From positions 62,001 through 126,000 of the forward strand of contig NZ_JAAKGT010000009.1 of assembly GCF_011043625.1 (NCBI RefSeq): DNA of 64,000 nt, in the 5' to 3' direction. Positions within the stretch are counted from its first letter, which is position 1. Each line of letters begins with the position of its first letter. The position numbers and the translations under genes were made by a program. The notes under the pieces were generated by a model. It was not told the DNA's origin. It saw only the letters and a list, made by a program, of their open reading frames with translations, and did no database searches. The DNA comes from Caulobacter sp. 602-2 (GTDB lineage: Bacteria; Pseudomonadota; Alphaproteobacteria; Caulobacterales; Caulobacteraceae). This document shows positions 25,590-32,576 of this stretch, piece by piece.

Positions 25590-25811
25590 ATGGTCCGAAC
25601 GACACTGTTTCAGTCCAATCGATCCCAGGCGGTCCGCCTGCCGAAAGACGTGGCGTTTCCGGATGGCGTCCGTTCGGTGACGGTGCTGCGGGAGGGAAAG
25701 CGGCGCGTCATCGTGCCGTCGGACGCCGCCTGGGACGACTTCTTTGCTGAGGCGGGTGTGGATCTGGGAGAACGGGAGCAACCTGCGGCGCAGAAGCGCG
25801 AAGGCTTCTGA
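25590..25811 (+). CDS. vapB: Antitoxin VapB (AbrB-type)
   Basis: 73 residues. The N-terminal half is a swapped-hairpin AbrB/SpoVT DNA-binding domain (TTLFQSNRSQAVRLPKDVAF, then VTVLREGKRRVIVP). The acidic C-terminal part would wrap the toxin. The ATG at 25590 has a strong AGGAGG five bases upstream; an earlier ATG in the same frame lies inside the operator and is less likely. The stop overlaps the vapC start by one base, as is common in these modules. It neutralises VapC and represses the operon. Confidence 0.9.
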   Translation: MVRTTLFQSNRSQAVRLPKDVAFPDGVRSVTVLREGKRRVIVPSDAAWDDFFAEAGVDLGEREQPAAQKREGF

Positions 25812-26221
25812 TGCTGCGATACATGCTCGACACGAACCTTTGCATTCGTGTGCTCAGGGATCGGCCTGAGGGGATGCGTGATCGCTTCAATCTAAACGCC
25901 GATGGACTGTGCATCTCGACGATCGTTCTGACCGAGTTGCTGCATGGTGCGGCGAAATCGGCTCGACCGGACCATCATCGAAATGCGGTCGAACAGTTCG
26001 CGGGGCGCTTGGAAGTGCTGCCCTTCGACGCCTCAGCGGCGGATCACGCCGCCGATATCCGCGCGGTGCTGGAACGATCCGGGCGATCGATCGGGGGATA
26101 TGACCTGCTGATCGCAGGTCATGCTCGTTCACGCGGCCTCGTCGTGGTCACTGGCGACCTCGGAGAGTTCGAGCGTGTCGAAGGCCTGCGTTGCGAGGAC
26201 TGGCTGGCGGGCGGGGTATAG
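25811..26221 (+). CDS. vapC: Toxin VapC, PIN-domain ribonuclease
   Basis: 136 residues, a complete PIN domain. The four acidic metal ligands are visible: Asp7 in YMLDTN, Glu42 in LTELLHG, Asp98 in GGYDLLIAGHA and Asp116 in VTGDLGEF. The closing FERVEGLRCEDW is typical of the type II VapC toxins that cut initiator tRNA or other structured RNAs when the antitoxin is lost. All catalytic residues are intact, so the toxin is probably active. Transcribed with vapB. Confidence 0.92.
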   Translation: MLRYMLDTNLCIRVLRDRPEGMRDRFNLNADGLCISTIVLTELLHGAAKSARPDHHRNAVEQFAGRLEVLPFDASAADHAADIRAVLERSGRSIGGYDLLIAGHARSRGLVVVTGDLGEFERVEGLRCEDWLAGGV

Positions 26222-26238
26222 GCCCCGCCCGGTCACCC

Positions 26239-26721
26239 TCAGCCCTTGCGGACGATGCGCGCGGCGGCGGCGTGGAAGGCCGCTTCGCTTTCGGCCAGGG
26301 CGGCCACCGCGCCGTGGCGGTCGGCGGCGACGCTCATGTTGGTCGTCACGTACGACTTCGAGACCCGGCGGGCCTCCTCGCCGCGCAGGACGGCGTTGGC
26401 GGCGGCGGTCTCGTGCCATTCGGCCAGTTCGCCGGCGGTCAGCGGGTGGTCCTCGGCGGCGCTGGGGTGGTGCACCACGTCGCCGAAGCCGATGGCCACG
26501 AAGCCGTGGATGACGCCGTAGTCCTCTTCCGACAGCAGGAAGGTGATCTGACGTTCTTCGGTCTGGCCGGTGTAGACGTCCTGCTCGGGATCGAACTCGC
26601 GCAGCACCAGCACGTCGCCGACCTTGAATTCGCGGTCGTTGCGACGGATCTCGAAGCGCTTCTTGCCCGAGCGCACGGCGGCGAAATACTGCGGCCAGGT
26701 CTTCAGTTCGTGACGGGTCAT
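26239..26721 (-). CDS. DUF3850 (ASCH/PUA-like) domain protein
   Basis: 160 residues. The N-terminal 80 match DUF3850, a small beta-barrel of the ASCH/PUA superfamily: HELKTWPQYFAAVRSGKKRF, IRRNDREFKVGDVLVLREFD and YTG. The ASCH fold often binds RNA or modified nucleotides, and the family is widespread in phages and their hosts. The C-terminal half is alanine- and glutamate-rich and unlike typical DUF3850 proteins. It lies convergent to vapC and downstream of rpoH, behind the rpoH terminator. Function unknown. Confidence 0.8.
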   Translation of the reverse strand: MTRHELKTWPQYFAAVRSGKKRFEIRRNDREFKVGDVLVLREFDPEQDVYTGQTEERQITFLLSEEDYGVIHGFVAIGFGDVVHHPSAAEDHPLTAGELAEWHETAAANAVLRGEEARRVSKSYVTTNMSVAADRHGAVAALAESEAAFHAAAARIVRKG

Positions 26722-26838
26722 GGGAAGTCTTTGAATTGCGGCCGGCGGAGCGCCGGAAAAATCGGAGGCGAGGCTCTTAGAGCGCGTCGGCGGCGAGGAA
26801 AAGGCCGTTTGTGACGGCTCGGCGACGCCCGCGATACG

Positions 26839-26873
26839 AAAAGGCCGCCGCGACAGCGTCGCGACGGCCTTTA
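26839..26873 (-). terminator. Rho-independent terminator of rpoH
   Basis: A 12-bp stem (GGCCGTCGCGAC on the minus strand pairing with GTCGCGGCGGCC, one wobble) with a three-base loop, followed by TTTTCG. Confidence 0.85.
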
Positions 26874-26893
26874 TTCTAGCAGATCGGAGGCTG

Positions 26894-27781
26894 TTACGCC
26901 TCGACCATGTTCTTGGCGATGGCCGCCTCGCGCATGGACTTCTGCAGCTTCTCGAAGGCGCGGACCTCGATCTGGCGGACCCGTTCGCGGCTGACGCCGT
27001 ACTGGGCGGCCAGGTCTTCCAGGGTGGTCGGGTCGTCCTTCAGGCGGCGCTCGGTCAGGATGTGCCGTTCGCGGTCGGTCAGCTCGACCATGGCCTCCTC
27101 CAGGAGGGTCATGCGAAGCGACTTTTCCTCGTTCTCGGCGACCATGGTCTCCTGGCTGACCTGCTCGTCGTCGGCCAGCCAGTCCTGCCACTCGCTTTCG
27201 CCGTCGGCGCGCAGCGGCGCGTTCAGCGAGGCGTCGGGGCCCGACAGGCGGCGGTTCATCGAGATGACCTCGCTGTCCAGCACGCCCAGCTTGGTGGCGA
27301 TCGCGCTGACCTGCTCGGGGCGCAGGTCGCCGTCCTCGAAGGCGCTGATCTGGCTCTTGGCCTTGCGCAGGTTGAAGAACAGCTTCTTCTGCGCGGCGGT
27401 CGTGCCCATCTTCACCAGCGACCACGAGCGCAGGATGTATTCCTGGATCGAGGCGCGGATCCACCACATGGCGTAGGTGGCCAGGCGGAAGCCCTTCTCG
27501 GGTTCGAACTTCTTGACCGCCTGCATCAGGCCGACATTGCCTTCGGAGATCACCTCGCCGATCGGCAGGCCGTAGCCGCGATAGCCCATGGCGATCTTAG
27601 CCACGAGGCGCAGGTGGCTGGTGACCATCTTGTGCGCGGCGTCGCTGTCCTGATGCTCTTTCCAGCGCTGGGCGAGCATGAACTCCTCGTCCTTCGCCAG
27701 CATCGGGAACTTGCGGATTTCGGTGAGGTAGCGCGACAGGCCGCCGTCCGGCGACATCACCGACAAGGAATTCACAGCCAT
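26894..27781 (-). CDS. rpoH: Heat-shock sigma factor RpoH (sigma-32)
   Basis: 295 residues. Region 2 holds YAMWWIRASIQEYILRSW, the RpoH-specific box appears as QKKLFFNLRKAK, and region 4 ends with YGVSRERVRQIEVRAFEKLQ. The match to the Caulobacter heat-shock sigma factor is very close, and its length there is the same. I start at ATG 27781 (MAVNSLSV), as in that protein; 40 further codons are open upstream but overlap the promoter. It directs RNA polymerase to chaperone and protease genes. AGGGGA lies nine bases before the start, and a heat-shock-type promoter lies upstream. Confidence 0.96.
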   Translation of the reverse strand: MAVNSLSVMSPDGGLSRYLTEIRKFPMLAKDEEFMLAQRWKEHQDSDAAHKMVTSHLRLVAKIAMGYRGYGLPIGEVISEGNVGLMQAVKKFEPEKGFRLATYAMWWIRASIQEYILRSWSLVKMGTTAAQKKLFFNLRKAKSQISAFEDGDLRPEQVSAIATKLGVLDSEVISMNRRLSGPDASLNAPLRADGESEWQDWLADDEQVSQETMVAENEEKSLRMTLLEEAMVELTDRERHILTERRLKDDPTTLEDLAAQYGVSRERVRQIEVRAFEKLQKSMREAAIAKNMVEA

Positions 27782-27843
27782 GAGTTCAACATCCCCTGGG
27801 CTGGGCGCCAACTTGGCGTCCGGAGCCCACTTTCGAATGGGTG

Positions 27844-27872
27844 AGATAGGTACGGGTTGCGGCGAAGGTAAG
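27844..27872 (-). promoter_or_regulatory. Sigma-32-type promoter of rpoH
   Basis: On the minus strand CTTACC, a 16-base spacer and CCTATCT match the alphaproteobacterial heat-shock pattern at the -10, with a weaker -35. Transcription would start near 27837, about 55 bases before the ATG. Autoregulated rpoH promoters are known in Caulobacter. Confidence 0.55.
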
Positions 27873-27932
27873 GGCGATAACGCAATTGTAATGTCCGACA
27901 CCCTGGCTCAGGTATTGGACATTTCGATGGCG

Positions 27933-27970
27933 GAATGAACGTTCATTCTCAAAAAAATGAACGATCATTC
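27933..27970. promoter_or_regulatory. Two phased palindromes upstream of rpoH
   Basis: GAATGAACGTTCATTC (27933-27948) is a perfect 16-base palindrome. A second copy, AATGAACGATCATT (27956-27969), has one arm mismatch. Both are followed by TCTCAAAA and their centres are 22 bases apart, about two helical turns. The shape resembles operators of TetR-family (FadR-like) repressors. Confidence 0.6.
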
Positions 27971-28020
27971 TCAAAATTGCAAGGGGGGGCTGGAGAGGGG
28001 CCGCCTTCTCCATAGCCGCC

Positions 28021-28152
28021 CGTCATTCCCGCCCTTGTGGCGGGAACCCCTCTGTCAGCCGAAAGGGCGGATGGGGCGGACTGCTGAGCAGTCCGCTGGC
28101 GCTTCACATGCGAACGGAACCAGGGGTTCCCGCCACAAGGGCGGGAATGACG
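28021..28152. repeat. 132-bp element with 31-bp perfect inverted arms
   Basis: The arms (28021-28051 and 28122-28152) are exact reverse complements, starting CGTCATTCCCGCCC. They enclose a second palindrome CGGACTGCTGAGCAGTCCG. It lies between the phytochrome kinase and rpoH and looks like a miniature non-autonomous or REP-type element. Confidence 0.88.
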
Positions 28153-28172
28153 GGAGAAGAAGAACCGTCGGC

Positions 28173-30305
28173 TCAGCCCGCCGGGGCGTCCAGTTCGGCC
28201 CGCACGCCGGGATTGTTGTCGTGATAGGCCAGGGTCCCGGCCAGCTGGCGGACCATGGCGTCCATCATCTTGCTGCCGAAGCCGACGCGCGGCCCCTGCT
28301 TGCCGCCGCCCTGGTCGGCCACCGAGATGCGCACGCGGCCGCCCTGTTCGGTGAGGCCGATGTCGACCCGGCCGGGCCGGCCGCCATAGGCGTACTTGAC
28401 CGCGTTGATCACCAGTTCGGTGACGACCAGGCCGATGGTCACGGCCTTGTCGGTCGAGACCGTGGCTGGGGCGGCGTCGACGCGGATCATCCGCGCCCAT
28501 TCCTGGCCCAGCGACTCCACCAGCTCCTCGGCCAGCTCAACGAGGTAGCGGTCGAGCGAGACGGTCTCCAGCTGGTCGCCGCGATAGAGGCGGCGGTGCA
28601 CCAGGCCCACGGCGGTCAGGCGGCGGCTGGCTTCCTCAAGCGGCGCGCGGGCGGCCGGATCCTCGATGGCCTTCATCTGGATGGTCAGGAAGCCGGCGGC
28701 CAGGGCCAGGCTGTTCTGCACCCGGTGGTTCACCTCGCGCAGCAGGAAGTCCTTCTGCCGCAGCAGGTCGTCCTTGTCGTCCAGCGTGGCGCGCAGCTGG
28801 CTGTTCAGTTCGGCCGTGCGGCGGGCGCGGCGCAGGTCCAGCAGGTCCTGGCGCAGGCGCAGGGCGGCCTCGGTCTGCGAGCCGCTCCAGGGGCGCGAGC
28901 GGCCGCGCACGGTCTCGGTCCAGGCGTCGAACGAGGCGCGCGGCGTCAGGGCGCCGTCGCCGCCGGCCGCCTTGGCGGTGCGGTAGGGATCGCCGGCCCA
29001 GCGCACGACCTCGACCTCTTCGGCGCGGGTCCACAGCACCGCCAGCAGGGGCGAGCGCTCGATGACCACGCCCATCAGGCCCGAGGCCCAGCTTCGGAAG
29101 GCGCCGGCGCCGGGGAAGACGGTCTCGCTGCGGTCGGTGGCGATCACGCCGCCGGCGTCGACGTCCAGCAGCCAGTCGCGCAGCATGGCCAGGGCCGTGT
29201 GCGGCGGGGTCTTGCCGGCCGTCTCGATGGCTTCGTCGCGGAACACCGCCACGCCGTCGGCCTCGCCCAGCGCCACCAGGTCGGCGGCGTGCTCCTCGAG
29301 CGACAGGTCGCCGACGTCGGACTGGGCCAGCACGGCCGTCAGGTCGTCGCCCAGGGCCCGCAGGCGCAGCTTCTCGCGCCAGGTCTCGGCCTCTTCCTTG
29401 GCCTTGATCTGGCGGGCCAGGCCGCCGGCCAGGGCGCGGCAGGCGGCGCGGATCTCGTAGGGCAGCAGGCGCGGGCTGTTGTGATGGCAGGCCACCAGGC
29501 CCCAGAGGCGTCCGTCCTTGACGATCGACACCGAGGCCGAGGCGATGACGCCCATGTTGCGCATGTACTGCATGTGCACCGGCGAGACGCTGCGCAGGGC
29601 CAGGTCGCTCATGTCGAGCGGGCTGTCGGGCGCGGGCTCCAGCGGGGCGGGGGTGTAGGTGCAGTCGGGGATCACCCGCACCAGGTTGCGCACATACAGA
29701 GCGCGGGCCTGCCTGGGGATGTCCGAGCCGGGGAAGCGGTGGTTGAGGAAGCTCTTCAGGTGATGGGCGCGGTCCTCGCCGACCACCTCGCCGGCGTCGT
29801 CGTCGCCGAAGCGATAGATCATCACCCGGTCGAAGCCGGTCAGGCGGCGGAATTCCAGCGCGGCGCGGTCATAGAGCGTCTTCAGGCCGGGGCAGCGCTC
29901 GAAGGCCGCGGCGGCGGCCTCCAGATGGGCCAGGATCTGCGAGCCGGCCATCGGCCGCTCCAGCCCGGGCTCGATCTCCAGCAGCACCAGTTCGCCCTGC
30001 ACCGTGGCGCTGAGGTCGAGATTGCGGCCGCCCCGGGCCAGCACGCCGATGAAGCCGCCGGCCGGGCGCGAGTTGGAGATGGCCGCCACCTGGGCCGCCA
30101 GTTCGTCGCCGATCAGCGCCCCGGCCGTCTGGCCCAGCCAGGCCTCGACCTTCAGCAGGCCGGCGACGTCGCCGGCCGCCATGCGCACCGTCAGGCTGTC
30201 GCGGTCGAGGATCAGCAGTACGCCGTGCGGCTGGATCGCGCCGGGAATGTGGATCGGCTCGCGGTCGCAGGCCTGGATCTGTTCGGGCGTCGGCGCCGCG
30301 GTCAT
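28173..30305 (-). CDS. Bacteriophytochrome with HWE/HisKA_2-type histidine kinase
   Basis: 710 residues: PAS (1-120), GAF (130-300), PHY (310-475) and a C-terminal kinase with phosphoacceptor His527 in LLREVNHRVQNSLA, typical of HWE/HisKA_2 kinases. All biliverdin-pocket residues are visible: Cys13 for the thioether bond, Tyr163 in VMIYRF, the DIP motif at 195-197, His244 in SPVHMQYMRNMG and the His pair near 274. The PHY tongue keeps PRASF (455-459). It should switch between red and far-red forms. No heme oxygenase or response regulator is adjacent, so its partner must be encoded elsewhere. rpoH lies downstream on the same strand. Confidence 0.94.
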   Translation of the reverse strand: MTAAPTPEQIQACDREPIHIPGAIQPHGVLLILDRDSLTVRMAAGDVAGLLKVEAWLGQTAGALIGDELAAQVAAISNSRPAGGFIGVLARGGRNLDLSATVQGELVLLEIEPGLERPMAGSQILAHLEAAAAAFERCPGLKTLYDRAALEFRRLTGFDRVMIYRFGDDDAGEVVGEDRAHHLKSFLNHRFPGSDIPRQARALYVRNLVRVIPDCTYTPAPLEPAPDSPLDMSDLALRSVSPVHMQYMRNMGVIASASVSIVKDGRLWGLVACHHNSPRLLPYEIRAACRALAGGLARQIKAKEEAETWREKLRLRALGDDLTAVLAQSDVGDLSLEEHAADLVALGEADGVAVFRDEAIETAGKTPPHTALAMLRDWLLDVDAGGVIATDRSETVFPGAGAFRSWASGLMGVVIERSPLLAVLWTRAEEVEVVRWAGDPYRTAKAAGGDGALTPRASFDAWTETVRGRSRPWSGSQTEAALRLRQDLLDLRRARRTAELNSQLRATLDDKDDLLRQKDFLLREVNHRVQNSLALAAGFLTIQMKAIEDPAARAPLEEASRRLTAVGLVHRRLYRGDQLETVSLDRYLVELAEELVESLGQEWARMIRVDAAPATVSTDKAVTIGLVVTELVINAVKYAYGGRPGRVDIGLTEQGGRVRISVADQGGGKQGPRVGFGSKMMDAMVRQLAGTLAYHDNNPGVRAELDAPAG

Positions 30306-30514
30306 GCGCGGGGCCGATCAGGCGTCAGGACGCGCGGAAGGAAGGCTGTAGTCACGGCGGCGGCTCCATGCGGCCTAGGCCGGTGCTTGACAGTACGCGT
30401 CATTGAACAGGTTCACCGTCGTCTTGTCGACATTTCGCATCCCGGCGCGCGAACGGCGCTTGTGTGCAGCTTTGGCGGGCGTAAAGGTCGGCGACGACTT
30501 CGGGGAGTTTCCAG

Positions 30515-30871
30515 ATGACCGGTTTTCTCCTGCGCGCGCTGTTCGCGGGGCTGGGCCTGTGGCTGGCCTCGCGCATCGTGCCCGGCGTCCATGCCGCGGG
30601 CTGGCAGACGATCGCCATCGCCGCCGTGCTGCTGGGGCTGGTGAACGCGGTGGTGCGGCCGGTGGTGGTGCTGCTGACCCTGCCGATCACCCTGGTGACG
30701 CTGGGCCTGTTCCTGCTGGTGGTGAACGCCGCCATGCTGGGCCTGGTGGCCTACATCCTGCCGGGCCTGGCCGTGAACGGCTTCTGGGCGGGGATCTTTG
30801 GAACGATCGTGATCGGCGTCGTCAGCTGGTTTGGCCACCTGCTGCTGGGCGAGGGGGCCGAGCGGGACTAG
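30515..30871 (+). CDS. YvlD-like (phage holin 4_2 family) membrane protein
   Basis: 118 residues with four hydrophobic helices and the family signature VNAVVRPVVVLLTLPIT between helices 2 and 3, followed by LGLFLLVVNAAMLGLVAYILPG. Despite the family name these are ordinary chromosomal inner-membrane proteins found singly in many bacteria; function unknown. Nothing phage-like surrounds it. A GGAG-type ribosome-binding site precedes the ATG. The stop codon overlaps that of the convergent M23 peptidase. Confidence 0.88.
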   Translation: MTGFLLRALFAGLGLWLASRIVPGVHAAGWQTIAIAAVLLGLVNAVVRPVVVLLTLPITLVTLGLFLLVVNAAMLGLVAYILPGLAVNGFWAGIFGTIVIGVVSWFGHLLLGEGAERD

Positions 30872-31737
30872 CTGGCGGCGACCTCGATCCGCACGCGCAC
30901 GCGGCCGTCCTCGCCGCGGCTCGCCTGGGTTCCGGAGGCGGCGCCCTTGGCCGCGCGCCGGGCGGCGACCTTCTCCTTCATGCCCTCGGGCCAGCGCGAG
31001 ACGTGGGCCAGGCGCACCTTGCGCGGTACGCGGGCGGCGGCCTTCAGCGGCAGGTCGTCGGCGCTGGCGAAGGTCCGGTCCATGAAGTGGGCCGGGTTCA
31101 GCGGCCGGCCCTTGCGGCTGATCTCGAAATGCAGGTGCGAGCCGGTCGAGCGGCCGCTGTCGCCGACCACGGCGATCGGCGTGCCGCGCTTCACATAGAC
31201 GCCCTTCTTCATGCCGAGATTGCGGCCCAGATGCGCATAGAGCGTCGAGAAGCCGTCCTTGTGCCTGACCTCGACGAAGCGGCCGTAGCCGGGGTCGGTC
31301 CCGGTGCGCGCGACAATGCCGTCGGCGGCGACCTTCACCGCCGTGCCCGAGGGGGCGGCGATGTCGACGCCCTCGTGCAGGCGGCCGCCTTCTTCCCACG
31401 GCAGCTGGCGCAGGCCGAAGGGCGAGGCGACCTCGCGGCCGGGCAGCGGCGCGTCGAAGGCGTAGGCGGGCGGGGGCGGCGGGGCCTGCTGCGGCGTCGC
31501 CGGGGCGGCGGCGACCGGTTCCAGGATCGGCGCGGGCGCGATCAGGTCGGCCAGGGCGCGGGCGGCCGGCACGGACGCCGCGGCGACGAGCACGGCGAAG
31601 CCGAGCGTCAGCGGCAGGGCGAACTTGCGGGCGGGCGGGGCCTGGATGTCTGGCGCCAAGGAGCGGAACCTCGTGGAACGGTCGACGCGAGGACCGGCGG
31701 GCCGCGCCGTCTTAGAGGCTTGGCCTTTCGCGATCAT
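30868..31737 (-). CDS. M23-family (LytM) peptidoglycan peptidase
   Basis: 289 residues with an uncleaved N-terminal anchor or long signal (hydrophobic about residues 39-61), a proline-rich linker and a LytM domain. Metal-site motifs are HEGVDIAAPSGT (first His and Asp), LYAHLG and HLHFEI. Members cleave peptide cross-bridges in peptidoglycan or act as activators of amidases. I use the ATG at 31737; an upstream TTG in the same frame is really part of a TTGACA -35-like sequence. The C-terminus is basic and alanine-rich. Monocistronic. Confidence 0.88.
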   Translation of the reverse strand: MIAKGQASKTARPAGPRVDRSTRFRSLAPDIQAPPARKFALPLTLGFAVLVAAASVPAARALADLIAPAPILEPVAAAPATPQQAPPPPPAYAFDAPLPGREVASPFGLRQLPWEEGGRLHEGVDIAAPSGTAVKVAADGIVARTGTDPGYGRFVEVRHKDGFSTLYAHLGRNLGMKKGVYVKRGTPIAVVGDSGRSTGSHLHFEISRKGRPLNPAHFMDRTFASADDLPLKAAARVPRKVRLAHVSRWPEGMKEKVAARRAAKGAASGTQASRGEDGRVRVRIEVAAS

Positions 31738-31983
31738 GAACGCGGCTATCTGCCCGACCGATCGGGCGGAAAGGCGGCAGCTGCGCCGTGGCGCTTTCCA
31801 GAGCTTGGCTGGCCGCTGTCGCGATACTGTCAAACATTACGTGGAATTTAGAACATTAAAGTCAGGCAATACTATGAATACGGAGTCATGAACGACACTT
31901 AACGGGACTCTTCAAGTATCGTTCAGTACACCTTTGTTCATGGAGGCGCGGCGGACGCGCCCTGGAACAGAGGGAAGACCCAG

Positions 31984-32334
31984 ATGCGCAAGTTCATGAT
32001 CAGCCTCACCTCGATCGCCACCCTGACCCTGGCCGCCGTGCCGCTGATCGGCATCGCCCAGGTGGCCCACGCCGGCGAGCGCGCCGTGACCGTTCGGGTG
32101 GGCGATCTGAACCTGGCCAGCCCCGCCGACGCCGCCGAGTTCGAAGCCCGCTCCAAGGAAGCCGTGAAGCAGTTCTGCGGCGTCCGCGCCAGCAAGGAAC
32201 GCCTGGACCTGCTGTCGCGCCGCGCCTGCGCCAACGAGGTTCGCGCCGAGATCAACGACAAGCTGTCTACCCAGCAACGCAAGGCCCTGGCCTCGGCCGG
32301 CAAGCTGGCTCCGGTCGCGGTGGCTGTCTACTGA
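31984..32334 (+). CDS. UrcA-family secreted protein
   Basis: 116 residues with a signal peptide (cleavage after VAHA, about residue 30) and the UrcA domain: VRVGDLNLASPADAAEF, two conserved cysteines (in QFCGV and ACANEV) likely forming a disulfide, and a short helical tail. UrcA proteins are small periplasmic proteins common in Caulobacterales and sphingomonads, without known function. A good ribosome-binding site precedes the ATG, and a strong terminator follows, so it is a single-gene unit with an AT-rich promoter region before it (about 31840-31940). Confidence 0.92.
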   Translation: MRKFMISLTSIATLTLAAVPLIGIAQVAHAGERAVTVRVGDLNLASPADAAEFEARSKEAVKQFCGVRASKERLDLLSRRACANEVRAEINDKLSTQQRKALASAGKLAPVAVAVY

Positions 32335-32362
32335 GCAGCCCATGCCGATCGATCCGCCGCGG

Positions 32363-32396
32363 AGGCCCCGGTGAAAACCGGGGCCTTTGCTTTTTT
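32363..32396 (+). terminator. Rho-independent terminator of the UrcA gene
   Basis: A perfect 10-bp stem AGGCCCCGGT/ACCGGGGCCT with a GAAA loop, then TTGCTTTTTT. Confidence 0.92.
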
Positions 32397-32471
32397 ACCC
32401 ATTTCCCGATGGAGAGGCGTCGGCGAAGGCAGGGTTTGCGAACTCGGCCAGCGCTTCGGAAGCTGAAAACG

Positions 32472-32517
32472 CCCCCCCTCCGGCCCTTCGGGCCACCTCC
32501 CCCAGAGGGGGAGGATC
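32472..32517. repeat. Half unit of the GGGGGAGG repeat family
   Basis: CCCCCTCCGGCCCTTCGGG followed by CTCCCCCAGAGGGGGAG. Sequence matches the left half of 42381-42480. Confidence 0.75.
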
Positions 32518-32521
32518 AACG

Positions 32522-32551
32522 AAAAAGCCCCGGTCCTGCGACCGGGGCTTT
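32522..32551 (-). terminator. Rho-independent terminator of the pnt operon
   Basis: A perfect 12-bp stem (AAAGCCCCGGTC/GACCGGGGCTTT) with a four-base loop and a T run on the minus strand, 25 bases past the pntB stop. Confidence 0.92.
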
Positions 32552-32576
32552 CGTCTTTCTGGAAGGGGCCGAAGGC

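Noticed and set aside
27782..27901. 40-codon N-terminal extension of RpoH
   Set aside because: It overlaps the predicted heat-shock promoter and transcript start, and the family begins at MAVNSLSV.
27957..30518. Long plus-strand open frame opposite the phytochrome kinase
   Set aside because: Composition (Gln, His, Arg, Ala) is typical of antisense frames; the minus strand has all phytochrome and kinase motifs.
30515..30871. Possible prophage because of a holin-family name
   Set aside because: The protein is the ordinary chromosomal YvlD type, and no other phage gene, integrase or attachment site is nearby.
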